In this document: positions 1 to 27,176 of the stretch, one piece after another
Numbering within the stretch: the first letter of the stretch is position 1
Layout: the number at the start of each line of letters is the position of its first letter
From: Macrosoma leucophasiata
Lineage: Eukaryota > Arthropoda > Insecta > Lepidoptera > Hedylidae
DNA length: 64,000 nt
Direction: 5' to 3'
Assembly: GCA_036365455.1 (NCBI GenBank)
Contig: JAWQUS010000027.1
Coordinates: 16,914,501 to 16,978,500 of the forward strand
Made by a program: the position numbers and the translations under genes
Notes under the pieces: generated by a model
Told to the model about the DNA's origin: nothing
What the model saw: only the letters and a program-made list of their open reading frames with translations
Databases searched by the model: none

Positions 1-559
1 GTATACGATTGCATAATCATAACCTTGCTTATTTTTTAACTTTTTTGTCGTTTTTCAGCTTTTGTGATTTTGGTCAACTAATGTAAGAAAGCAACAATTG
101 TATTATATCAACAATGTAACTGGTTGGTCCTAGTAAAGTCTGGATAACCGAGCGGTAGCTCAGCGAAGTTCTTGGATTTGAACGCTCCCCACGGCCCCCA
201 GTGTCCAGGGCACACGCTGCTCTGGATTATAAACGATTATTGTAGCCTTACATGTATGTATACAGTACGCGCAAAACTTAATTGCCGATGAGTGACGTTG
301 CCTGCGCAAACTTTGCGCCAGTTCCTAAGCATGCGACAACGACTCAGGCGATTAAAAGAAGTAAAAGAACGAGTTTCAATGTTGACCTGATGAAAGTGAA
401 CTACTGCCACATTTACCCCATCTTTACCATAAAATATTCTTCTTCGCAGCAACTTGTAATTACGGACGCATTTACGTTTTGCCCGTCCTGTACGCAATAC
501 AAAAAGTCCCAAGAGCACAAAACGATAGCGCGATGTAAGCCACAACGTTTGTTGCACAG
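1..559. other. mannosidase intron, left edge
   Basis: Intron sequence before exon A. Short open frames on both strands show no recognisable protein. No repeat recognised. Confidence 0.5.
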
Positions 560-17017
<16,458 letters not shown>

Positions 17018-17078
17018 ATAATATGTACAATTTGTAGCCTAATTTATAGCGCGATTGCTAGAGAAAATGTTGCCAGTT

Positions 17079-17111
17079 AATAAAAGTTTTGATTGAAACT
17101 CGTGAAATAAA
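17079..17111 (+). promoter_or_regulatory. two AATAAA poly(A) signals after the mannosidase stop
   Basis: AATAAA occurs at 17079-17084 and 17106-17111, 62 and 89 bases after TAA, suitable for a short 3' UTR. More AATAAA sites follow downstream, so a longer 3' UTR is possible. Confidence 0.5.
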
Positions 17112-18555
17112 TGTAGATCAGATAACATTGGTGACAATTGCAATGGTTGCAAATCAAATAGATCAATTGATATTGTAAATTTTGTACTTGTGTTTTTCAT
17201 TTGGACTTAAACTCCTTTAGTTGCTGACTAGTCAAACAAAAAATACTTTTTGGCTGTTTAGAGAATTTTGTTCCGATATAGAATTACGGTATACTGCCGT
17301 AGGTGCCATGTGGAGGAATATGACGTCATGACACGTCTTTTTTGCATTGTGAGCACTGGAGCTTTTGAGGTTAGGTGCTCTCAGTAGTTTGAACACATGT
17401 CACTATTATTTTATTTATTGGCTGGCATTGAAAGATTCCATCGATATAAAAAAAAACATGGAAATAGAAATTGTGTGAAACCAATAGTTTGTATCCGAAG
17501 GAAGTAAATCAAGTTATTTATAATTGTGCATCCATCCATCAAAATACTTGACAGCTTTCCATTTTAACAGTAAAAATTATAGTCAACTATAAGGGAACGA
17601 CTTCGCAGTACACTGATTTGACGTCACATTTTGCAGAGCCCGCACTTAAAACGGAACATACCCTTTCACTGCCATAAATGTACCCCACTTTCAGTTTCAA
17701 AGAGTTTAAAAATTATGGAGTGTAGTGAATTTTTATCGCATATTTTACCCGAATTAATCAATACATTTTCCCACTTCTTCGAAGTATTTTAAGTCCAATT
17801 GAATCGCATATTATTTTGTATTTATTTTGAATATGATTGATATTGTTTAAATACTATTTACTAAGCTCATGAAGGTCATTTGACTTAACGCCTAACGTTC
17901 CTGTATAATGGTAAGATAACTTGCATCACGACTCTCGTTCGAAACCATTACTATTGTATCATTTAAACTTTAAATCTTACTTTATGAAATGGAGTAATAC
18001 GTTATTTGCAAAGTATGTCTCATTTCGAATCATTGTTGCGGTTACATCATTTTGTTTTAATGATTGTCTCTGTACTGCTGCTCCATGTCTTACTGAATTT
18101 GATTCTTATATTGCCTTTTCATTCGTTTTACATACAAACATCATTACACAAATGTACGACTCATAAACGTAGGGGTAATGAAATAATTGAAATATTTAGA
18201 AGGGGGGAGTATATTTATATTATAATAAAATTATATGATGATAACTATAATGAAGGGTCAAAATAGCTCATTTAAATTTTGTAATGCTTAACGATACGAA
18301 TTTAATGTTACTCGTCTCGTTCGTTAAATATATATTGGTCTTTCATCGAATAGTCATAAACATTCGTGATGGAACCCTAGAGAAATGTACACGTCAAATG
18401 GGAAACTTAGATTAGTTGTAGCGTAGTAACGTGGCGAGGTGCGTTGGAGCGTGCGATGTTGTGCGTACCTACATTATCGTATACATTGGGATCGATATTC
18501 AGAGCCATATATTTATAATAGATTTTTGAGCGTAGGCATTTTCTACTCGGTATAT

Positions 18556-18652
18556 AAAAAGTAAGTTAAAAAATGTTGCGTTCATTTCTATGAACGCAAC
18601 ATTTTTTAACTTACTTTTTTACACGGGCGAACTTTTCTTAGTTCGCCCGTGT
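18556..18652. repeat. two adjacent perfect hairpins
   Basis: First: arms 18556-18584 and 18591-18619 (29 bp, 6-nt loop). Second: arms 18621-18632 and 18641-18652 (ACACGGGCGAAC, 8-nt loop). They lie back to back with one base between. Confidence 0.9.
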
Positions 18653-21304
18653 ATCACAAACAAAATAGTTAATTGAGCCAATTACAAAAATGAGTTTTTT
18701 TTAAAGAAAAATTTGCTTCTGTTATACATTATATCTCATTTAAAATTTGCCAGGAAATTGGCAACAAATTAATGTTATCCTCATATCACTAAAGTGCTAG
18801 AAGTTTACTCAATTACACTCAATTTTTATCGACTAAAGCCACGTACAAAAATCTTTTATTTAAAGCTCTTACGAAATTTAAAGTGGTCTCATCAGTGTAA
18901 GAGGTGATCAGAATGCCAGTATGATAATTTTAAAAACATATTTAAGCTTAATACAGTTATTACGATGTGATGATATCAGTTTTATTTGCAACCAAACTGG
19001 ATATCGTCAATATCAACCCCCATTCCGCGTTTAAAGTAATCCCCTTTAAGGAGCACAGATTATCATACCCAGCTAATTATAACACAAGTCAATTATATTA
19101 TCAGAAGACTAAATCAAATGTACTTTGATGCAACAAGAATATTTATTTATGAATTCTATCCAGTTTCTTGTGGATTAAAACAGATATCTGGTAACAAGAT
19201 TTGTTGAGCTGCCTTTTTATCGTTTTGTTTTTGTCCTCATGAGTAAAACTCTCAATTAATAGGAGATTTCGAATTAGGTATATGTTTTAATATTTTGGTA
19301 CCGACAAGATGTAATGTACAATTCAATTACAGTTTTCCTTGAAGGGGTAGCATTTAATCTCGCGTGAATTTATTACATCTATATTAATCATAATAATAGC
19401 TAGTAACTAGATTATCTTATAAATGGAAGTCCAACAGTACGTTAATCCTACGTATAATATTAACAAAAGTTTTTGGGTGGTATCGCAACAGCTCAACTTT
19501 GACGACCAATAACGTAAATGAGTGTCCTGGACATTATTATGATTGTATTATATACATATATGCACAAATATTAAACATTATTAAAAACCGTATTGTGATT
19601 TTAAGTTCTCATAATCAAACTTACTTCGTTTAACTATCAAAATACGTCTAAACATTAAATGAACTCTGGAATAATCTTATAAATAGGTACTGTTATATTA
19701 CCCTTTTTTATTTAATAATTAATATTTCATTCTATTTCGTATGATATTGATATTTTTTTAAGATCTCGTATCTCTTATTAACTTTTTTTTGACTAAATGG
19801 TGTATCTCGAGTGTAAGTTGCGCGAATTGTACATTTTGCGCTATCTATCCGATATTATAATAAATATAATAATCGTAAGAGTTTGTTTGAACGCTCCAAT
19901 CGTCGGGATTACCAGCTTAACTTGATCAATTCATTTTGCATATTATTATAATTCCACAATTACGAGGTAAGGTTAAGCCCATAACATCACGCTATAATTC
20001 CTTGGAGCTGACCAGTGGGCCTATATAAGGCTTGCTCCCTGGCAGTATGATAAATAATTATTATAGTGACCTTTCAGGAAACAATTTCTATTCGCGGGTA
20101 AAACTGCGGGGGGACACAGGCTAGTGTATTATTAAAATAAACATATAAAGAACTCTCTAACGTAACAGCAACGTTAACTTACACTCGGGATATTCAATCC
20201 ATAGGAAACATATCCAATAAATAATAGGTGTAACAAAATAAATATTAAAGCGGCGTTAAAGACGGGATCACTGCATCGGGCCTATCGTTGTTAATGCCAA
20301 CATATTATATGTAATTATTTTCAAACAACATACAAATAAGCAAATAGACACATAGATGGCATCGAAATATAAAAAAATGTAATCTCATTAACACAAAAAA
20401 TATATTTTGTTTAGCAAATGTATTTGTTACATATCTACAAAATCCGTCTTTATCATAATAACCTAATATTATTATTGCTTTGTTGTTCAATAATTCCAAT
20501 CTGCGAACTCAAAATATATCTCGTTTGATTCTTACTTATAAATTAGTTAATTGTGGCCTACAATTGGTTAAAAAGAGGAGAATGCATGCTATTTATGTGT
20601 CAATCAGTGTAATTTGTTATAAGCAGGTGATTCATTGAATCAGTGGTATCGGTTAATTGTTTGATTTTGATTCATTATAATCCAATAGCATCTGTGACAA
20701 GGATTATATTTATTCTGGTAAATATATACACCAACATTTGCTTTAACATTTATGTGATTTATTAAACAATGTTCAAAGTTACATAATATATTTTCTAATA
20801 TTATAATTTTCTGCACCTGTTAATAGCGCATTTCAAATTTTTAAAGCATTATTTATATCATTGATAAAATACAAGTAACATTCGGTAAACCATAGTTACT
20901 GTTACATTTCTACTATCAAAAAAGTAGTTAAAATATCTGTACATTATGTATATATTAGTCATAGAGGGAAACATTAGGTTTAGATAATTTGTGTGTAGTT
21001 ATGATGCATCACTATTTTATGATTACCCAAAAAAATTAAATACTGGTCAAAACTCAATATTCATTGTAGAAATCAAATTTGCGGCTTTTCTTGCGTATAC
21101 AATATCGCGGTCTGCCCGTAACCACGATAGTTGGCGAGCGACTGAAACGTCGGGTATAAGTTTGGGAGTGTTGTATACGCGAGAAAATTGGAAAATTCAA
21201 TTTCTACAATGTATGAAAGCTCGCTAAAACCTGTGAAAATCAATATTAATTATTTTTAAATAGTCCACTCTCATGCATATAGATTTAATGGACTTTTGAA
21301 CAAT

Positions 21305-21475
21305 ATTTTTTAAAAAAAAAATGGAAAGAAAAATTTGACTTCAGGCGAGACTCGAACTCGCGGCCTACTGGGAATCTAGTCCAGCCGCTCTTCCAATTGA
21401 GCAACTGAAGTATTTCCATTTTTCTTTAAAAAAATATTTCACAAGCATGTGTTAATGCGAAATAATATAAAACAA
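21305..21475 (-). mobile_element. tRNA-like MITE T, copy 2 (rearranged)
   Basis: The tRNA-like part on the minus strand (21338-21411) keeps both acceptor strands and the T arm. It is bracketed by short inverted copies of 'atggaaagaaa' / 'tttccattttt', then 'atatttcacaagcatgtg' as in copy 1. The usual segment upstream of the tRNA-like part is missing. Confidence 0.6.
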
Positions 21476-21920
21476 TTTTGAACAATACATTGCAATGCTT
21501 TACCTCGAATTTGCACTTTTTAGAATAATTTAGTGGTAGTTATAATATAGTGGTGTATTGTTAATTTTTAATTAGGATATGTGAGAGTGAGTCTGTTGAT
21601 TGATTTATTTGTTTAATTTTATTCACATGTATATTATATAAATTATTGTACTGCCACATTAATGTTATTTTTAAATTAAACTGAAAATCATACGATATAC
21701 TGACTAAATAATTATCCAATATAATGAATATACCTACCATATTTATAATAATCCTTTCACCTAGAAAGGATTTACATTTAAAAAATAATACTTATCAGTC
21801 GAATTTGCATAATAATTAATTTAATCAATTAACCTTATTTAATAATAACCACTGTCTCAAATTTTGAACACTTGATATGTAGGAAATCTATAATATTACT
21901 GGCAATTAGTAGGCTATATT

Positions 21921-22196
21921 AAAAAAAAATGAAATGTGATTTTTACACAAACTAAGCTTTGGTCACAATATGGGAATTGATAGGTATGTTTACTGAGCGA
22001 AAATCTTATATTTCGTTGCGATTTCATTGATAGTATAATCTACTTTTGATGGCCCATAATGTGATCATATCTGTATATCATTCAATATATCAACTTTGGC
22101 TACTAATAACTCTAAATAAATGCACACAAACGTATTGTACGCGTGCCCTGTTGGGTCTTATTTATATGATCAACCTAAAAAGTCCGAGTTGTTATT
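21921..22196 (+). repeat. left arm of a ~275-bp inverted repeat
   Basis: Matches the minus strand of 24372-24646 almost throughout, with a few substitutions and single-base gaps. It starts in an A run and ends 'aaaaagtccgagttgttatt'. Non-coding. Confidence 0.8.
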
Positions 22197-22539
22197 AAAA
22201 TTGGGTACAGTTGAACTGTCGAGCTTCGACGGTATTAACATATTAATCATTATTGTGATGACATGTGGTGTATGATATTTATAAATGTCATAATCATATT
22301 CATAAGCGCGACATTTCAACAGTACCTACAGCTTGTTATGTTGTGTATTTATGTATGAAATTGTAGTAATTTAAATGAGTAATGTACATTTTCGTTTATT
22401 AATAAAACATGTTTACAAAATGTATGTTTATTATTTAGCGGATTTTATTCGGATCCGAATGCTTGAAATGCCAATAAATATGGAAAAGTGAATACTCGGG
22501 ATAAAAACATAACTGAGGTACACCTTTTTAAAATTTATT

Positions 22540-23160
22540 GAGGGTGGCGCACAAGCATGTATTTCACATTGATAGTAAGTAAGAATAAGAATAATTTTTA
22601 TTGGCATAAAAGTACAAACAATCAGAACAATAGAAGAGTATCTTCATAAGTATTAAAAGCATGCTAGTAAAGATGAATACGAGTACACATTGAATCCTAA
22701 ACTGAATCATCCTCGTATTTTAGGATTCATTGGCAGTGCACTGTTAGGTCGAAAACAATGGTATTTATGTATGGATAGCGTCCGTGAAAGTAAATACTGC
22801 AGTCTGTAGACATCTACCTAAAAATCGACGATAATTAGTCAAAATGCAGGTACATTGCCGCACCTGTAGTCCTGAGGCCTAAATTTTTTTTTATCTAATG
22901 GAAGTGACAAACAATCTTGCAGCTTGATGACTGCAGCCTATAGACACTTACACAAAGGTCAAAATGCAAATGCGTTACCACTCCTGAGGCCTAAGGTGTT
23001 ATGCCTCTGTGCCGGAAATTACAGGGCCGTACATTACCACCTGACCGGAACGCGATAGTGCTGAACACTACCATTTAGCGGCAAATATATTAGGTAATGC
23101 GGTGGTGCCTACCATCTGTGCCGGCAATTACAGAGTTACTGGAGCTCTACCACCAGTAGA
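22540..23160 (-). repeat. R1 fragment, unknown insert, second R1 copy
   Basis: 22540-22580 is the 3' end of an R1 copy. 22581-22880 is not recognised. 22886-23160 is an R1 copy lacking part of its 3' region, ending 'agctctaccaccagtagaaa'. Confidence 0.6.
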
Positions 23161-23164
23161 AAAA

Positions 23165-23490
23165 TATTTTTGTTTATTATATTATTTCGCATTATCACAT
23201 GCTTGTGAAATATATTTATATTAAAGAAAAATGGAAAGAAAAATTTGACTTCAGGCGAGACTCGAACTCGCGGCCACTGGGAATCTAGTCCAGCCGCTCT
23301 TCCAACTGAGCTACCGAAGTCCTGCCCTTTTTGTCAAATCTTTCCTTCACATTTATTGCATTGCCTTACGGTGGCAGCAGCGCCATCTATTGCCATACTA
23401 TGCTAGTTAGGCAACCGATATAATAGACTTTGCAGTTTATCGAATATTGTGTAGAAGTCGCTTTTACCCTTAATAATTGTTTATTATATT
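23165..23490 (-). mobile_element. tRNA-like MITE T, copy 3
   Basis: Contains the flanking segment 'cacatgcttgtgaaatatat', the tRNA-like part (23248-23320) and 'gcgccatctattgcc'. It is cut at 23490 by the mariner derivative next to it. Confidence 0.65.
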
Positions 23491-24324
23491 AGGTTGGGGA
23501 AAAAGTTTCTTCGCATTTTTTAAGATAATTCAAAACATTTTTTAATATAGTTTATTAAATTTAACTAAAGTATGTATGTACCATTATGTTCGATAACCTT
23601 TTGCCATCTTGTAGGTAGGGACATGATCCCATTGCCATAAAAATTTTGGGACTTCTCATCAAAATACCTCGACAAGTGGATTTGGCAGTCCTCTCGTGAT
23701 GTTAACCTAACATTGCATAAAGAATTCTGAAGAGACCGATACAGGTGGAAATCTGAAGGTGCAAGGTCAGGACTATACGGCGGATGCATTAACACCTCCC
23801 AGCCAAACTCTTAATTTTTGCTGAGTGGCTATAGATGTGTGAGGTCTAGCGTTATCATGATGAAACACCACACCCCTTCTGTTGATCAATTCCGGCCGCT
23901 TTCTCTCAACTTCTTGCTTTAATCTCATCAGTTATTCGCAGTAGAGTTCAGAATCGATAGTCATGCCAGGTGGTAATAGCTCATAATGAATAATGCCCTT
24001 TCAATCCCACCACACACACAACATCACCTTATTGCGAGTTAAACCAGGTTTTGCCACAGTCTGTGAAGCCTGAACGGCCTTTGACTACGACCTTTTTCGC
24101 ACTTTCTTGTCGTACGTGATCCACTTTTCATCACCAGTTATCAGCTTCTTCAAAAATGATTCGCAGCATTGATTTATAGCAATGGGATCATGTCCCTACC
24201 TACAAGATAGCAAAAGGTTATCGAACAAAATGGTACATACATACTTTAGTTAAATTTAAATAAACTATATTAAAAAATGTTTTGAATTATCTTAAAAAAT
24301 GCGAAGAAACTTTTTCCCCAACCT
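23491..24324 (-). mobile_element. mariner derivative with two right ends
   Basis: 23491-24162 is, on the minus strand, the second half of a mariner from about the TGDEKW motif to its right end. 24170-24324 is the right-terminal 155 bp of the same family in plus orientation. Both ends are therefore right ends, with 155-bp inverted repeats and no left end. The remaining transposase stretch has TGC where copy 1 has TGA, but carries other stops. Confidence 0.85.
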
Positions 24325-24325
24325 T

Positions 24326-24371
24326 ATATTAAAGAAAAATGGAAAGAAAAATTTGACTTCAGGCGAGACTC
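24326..24371 (-). mobile_element. tRNA-like MITE T, short fragment
   Basis: Only 'aatggaaagaaaaatttgac' and 'ttcaggcgagactc' remain before the inverted-repeat arm begins. Confidence 0.6.
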
Positions 24372-24646
24372 AATAACAACTCGGACTTTTTAGGTTGATC
24401 ATATAAATAAGACCCAACAGGGCACGCGTACAATACGTTTGTGTGCATTTATTTAGAGTTATTAGTAGCCAAAGTTGATATATTGAATGATATATAGATA
24501 TGATCACATTATAGGCCATCAAAAGTAGATTATACGATCAATGAAATCGCAACGAAATATAAGATTTTCGCTCAGTAAACATACCTATCAATTCCCATAT
24601 TGTGATCAAAGCTTAGTTTGTGTAAAAATCACATTTCTTTTTTTTT
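24372..24646 (-). repeat. right arm of the ~275-bp inverted repeat
   Basis: Reverse complement of 21921-22196. The 2.2 kb between the arms holds repeat R1, MITE T copies and the mariner derivative. Confidence 0.8.
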
Positions 24647-24659
24647 CCACTGGGACTTC

Positions 24660-24850
24660 GACTGGAGCTTCGAGCATAGTATGGCAATAGATGGCGCTGC
24701 TGCCACCATAAGGAAATGCAATAAATGTGAAGGAAAGATTTGACAAATCGGGCAGGTCTTCGGTAGCTCAGTTGGAAGAGCGGCTGGACTAGATTCCCAG
24801 TGGGCGCGTGTTCGAATCTCGCCTGAAGTAAAATTTTTCTTTCCATTTTT
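24660..24850 (+). mobile_element. tRNA-like MITE T, copy 4, plus strand
   Basis: The 'gcaatagatggcgctgctgc' segment leads into the tRNA-like part (24757-24829: GTAGCTCAGTTGGAAGAGC as box A, GTTCGAATC as box B) and the tail 'ttctttccatttttctttaa'. The overlapping minus-strand frames are artefacts. Confidence 0.65.
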
Positions 24851-24859
24851 CTTTAATTC

Positions 24860-27060
24860 AAAAAAATATTTTGCTTCTGTGATAAAATAAATACATTTGA
24901 AAAAATAAGTCGTCGGGATGTGATGCAAAGGGACGGGATCACAAGCAAATTTTATTATTTCCAAGTAAATAAATAAATTTTTGAGTATGAGTTTGATGAC
25001 CATAATATCATCCACTAGTGAGGAAGAATTCTTTCGCTAGTGTAGTATAGTCGGGCAACCGAAAAATGGTTAAACCATTTCCAATCATCACTTAACCAAA
25101 AGACGTCCAATGCTGGTCAAAAGCCTTTCCCTACGATACTTACAAGAGTATTGTGTGTCATTTTGGCAGGAGGCAGTTGTATCGCAGGGCGCGTTGCGTT
25201 GAGGTCAATGACGCACAACACTGTTGTGGGCATTTTGAGGAAAAGCCTTTGTCCAGCAGTAGACGTATTTCGGACAGACTGTCCGGTACTTGAGCCTAAA
25301 AAATAGGATAAGTTACAATAATTAGAATAGAGCTTAAATCGATATAAATATTATAATGTACCCACTAGTTGCCCATTTCATTCCCCATCGATCCCAGATC
25401 AACAGAAAAACTTCTGAAAAAATGGAAATTGGTAAAAGCTTAACAGCACTTGGTACTCCGAGATCAAATCAAGAAACCCAAAGTAGAGTTAGTGGCCTGC
25501 TATACTGGACTACTAAGGCTTACTTTACCAACACTATACCTTAACAATACGCATCAATTAAACGTGTCGATTTCAACCATCAACAGAACTTCAAAAGGTG
25601 TCCCTTCTTTATATTGCCTTACTATAGGCATACCTAGAGGTATATAGCCGTAAAGGGGCCGGCTGCGAAAGGTAACGAAGGCCATAACCGGGTAAATGTC
25701 ACAGCATGATTGTCTCTGGACTAACATTTGCGGACCCGTCCAATTAGGTGGCGAATGGGTGGGTGGCCTTGTTTTTATTTGTATTGTCATGAATTTGTCC
25801 AAATTGTGAACAGATAAATTACGATTGTAGGTCACGGGCTCCTTTCGATCTTCGATATTTCTGATCCTTTTTGTACAATCCATAGCTTGTGGAACTTGTG
25901 GTTCAAGGACCAGTAGGTCCAAGACACCAACATTTAATTAGCCCTAGTCCATCATAGCTTCATTTTATTTTATTATAACTAAATTACAGATTCAGTTATT
26001 GGTGGCATAGCTGAGAATCTGTTCTTTAATTAAACCTTATTTTTATCATTGAAATAGGTAGGTACCTATAGTATTCTTAATTCAAATATATTGTGAATTT
26101 GGACTGTGAGTTATTTTACTAAAGTGTTTGGTACTTAGTAAGTACCAACTTTGCACCGGTTTGCCGCTGGTGGACCGTGTTGCGCTATGTACCTAACTCA
26201 CAAGTTTATTTGGGTATTTATAAGGAAACGTATAAACGAAGGTACCTATACCTTTTAGACGACATTACAAAACAACTTTAAGATCGTGCCTACCTACTCT
26301 TTAATCAAATTTCAATTTAAAATCACTGCCTACCCCGTAAAGGATTTGACGTGAAGATACATAGGTACTTACAAAAATCTTTAGATTGGTCTTTTATAGG
26401 ATTTTTTCTTTATTGTGCATGAGTCGAAGAATGTATGTAAAGCTATTTTTAGTAAACATAATCACGGCGCCATCTATTTTTGACTAAAACCAAAATAGCT
26501 TACAGCCTAGAACTCACTACGGACTAACCAGTCTATCCGGTCACTTGCCGTAAACCGAACATAATTGTTCGATAAAACAGACCATAATAATAAATGCTTT
26601 TATTCTCTAAAAATATTCACCATAAAACAAACATATCAAGCCAGGTATAGACAGATTTACGCGATACCCTAATTCGCCCTAAAACCAAATATTGTTTCAA
26701 TTAGTGCAGTAAAGACAATTTTCTTTATGGGTTCGGGACGCTCCCTGTCCCCATTCTAACACCACTGACAAAGGGTGGTGGTTGGGGTTGCGAGGTGGGA
26801 AGGTTCTGCCTTCAGGAAGCCGAAATCGTTGCGCGACCCACCAAGTAACGAACGCGCCGATGTGCCGCGCTGATTTAAATGTAGTAATGCAAACCCCTTT
26901 CATATATTAATTTACCAAATTACTGCAAACTATAATAGGTTAAATAAATAGTATTGAAGTGATCCTTGAGTTTCGCATTAATTTGAACTAAATTGTGACT
27001 TATCGATGCTGGAGCTAGTAAGATGATTTAAAAATAGACTTACGATATAAACAATTCTAG
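24860..27060. other. intergenic, unclassified
   Basis: 25050-25300 ('gacgtccaatgctggtcaaa', 'cagcagtagacgtattt') looks like an old LINE-type tail. 25356-25922 has frames on both strands without a recognisable product. 26320-26365 carries the LINE/SINE tail 'ctgcctaccccgtaaaggat'. 26697-26903 is a GC-richer unclassified stretch. Confidence 0.4.
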
Positions 27061-27124
27061 GAAGAATCTTTCAATGTCTTGCTCGCGGTGATTATAAGAG
27101 TAGCTCTGAATATCGGAATCAACC

Positions 27125-27176
27125 ATGGAATTCATCAAAATAATTCAAATTTTCGTGCTTTCCAGTTTCATCACAG
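27125..27176 (+). CDS. signal-peptide exon
   Basis: 17 codons plus one base; hydrophobic IIQIFVLSSFIT after Lys5; donor G|GTAAGA. A TATA-like tataag at 27093 lies about 30 bases upstream of the ATG. The phase-1 end would also fit the first aminopeptidase-like exon at 58137, 31 kb away. Confidence 0.55.

Larger units (their letters stand above)
17018..21300. other. repeat-poor region after the mannosidase
   Basis: Apart from two hairpins (18556-18652) and an old LINE-type fragment (about 19860-20130), no repeat or gene is recognised in 4.3 kb. Short AT-rich frames (e.g. 17921-18166, 18006-18266) look like chance. It may contain a long 3' UTR. Confidence 0.4.

Noticed and set aside
17921..18266. 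Hydrophobic AT-rich frames of 81 and 86 residues after the mannosidase
   Set aside because: Overlapping frames in AT-rich DNA with Phe/Leu/Ile bias expected from composition; no splice or start context.
24613..25015. Minus-strand frames of 77 and 128 residues
   Set aside because: They lie on the tRNA-like MITE and AT-rich flank; composition and position mark them as chance.
25356..25922. Opposing frames of 62 to 122 residues
   Set aside because: Both strands are open over the same DNA, with no domain, splice context or codon signal; kept only as unclassified DNA.
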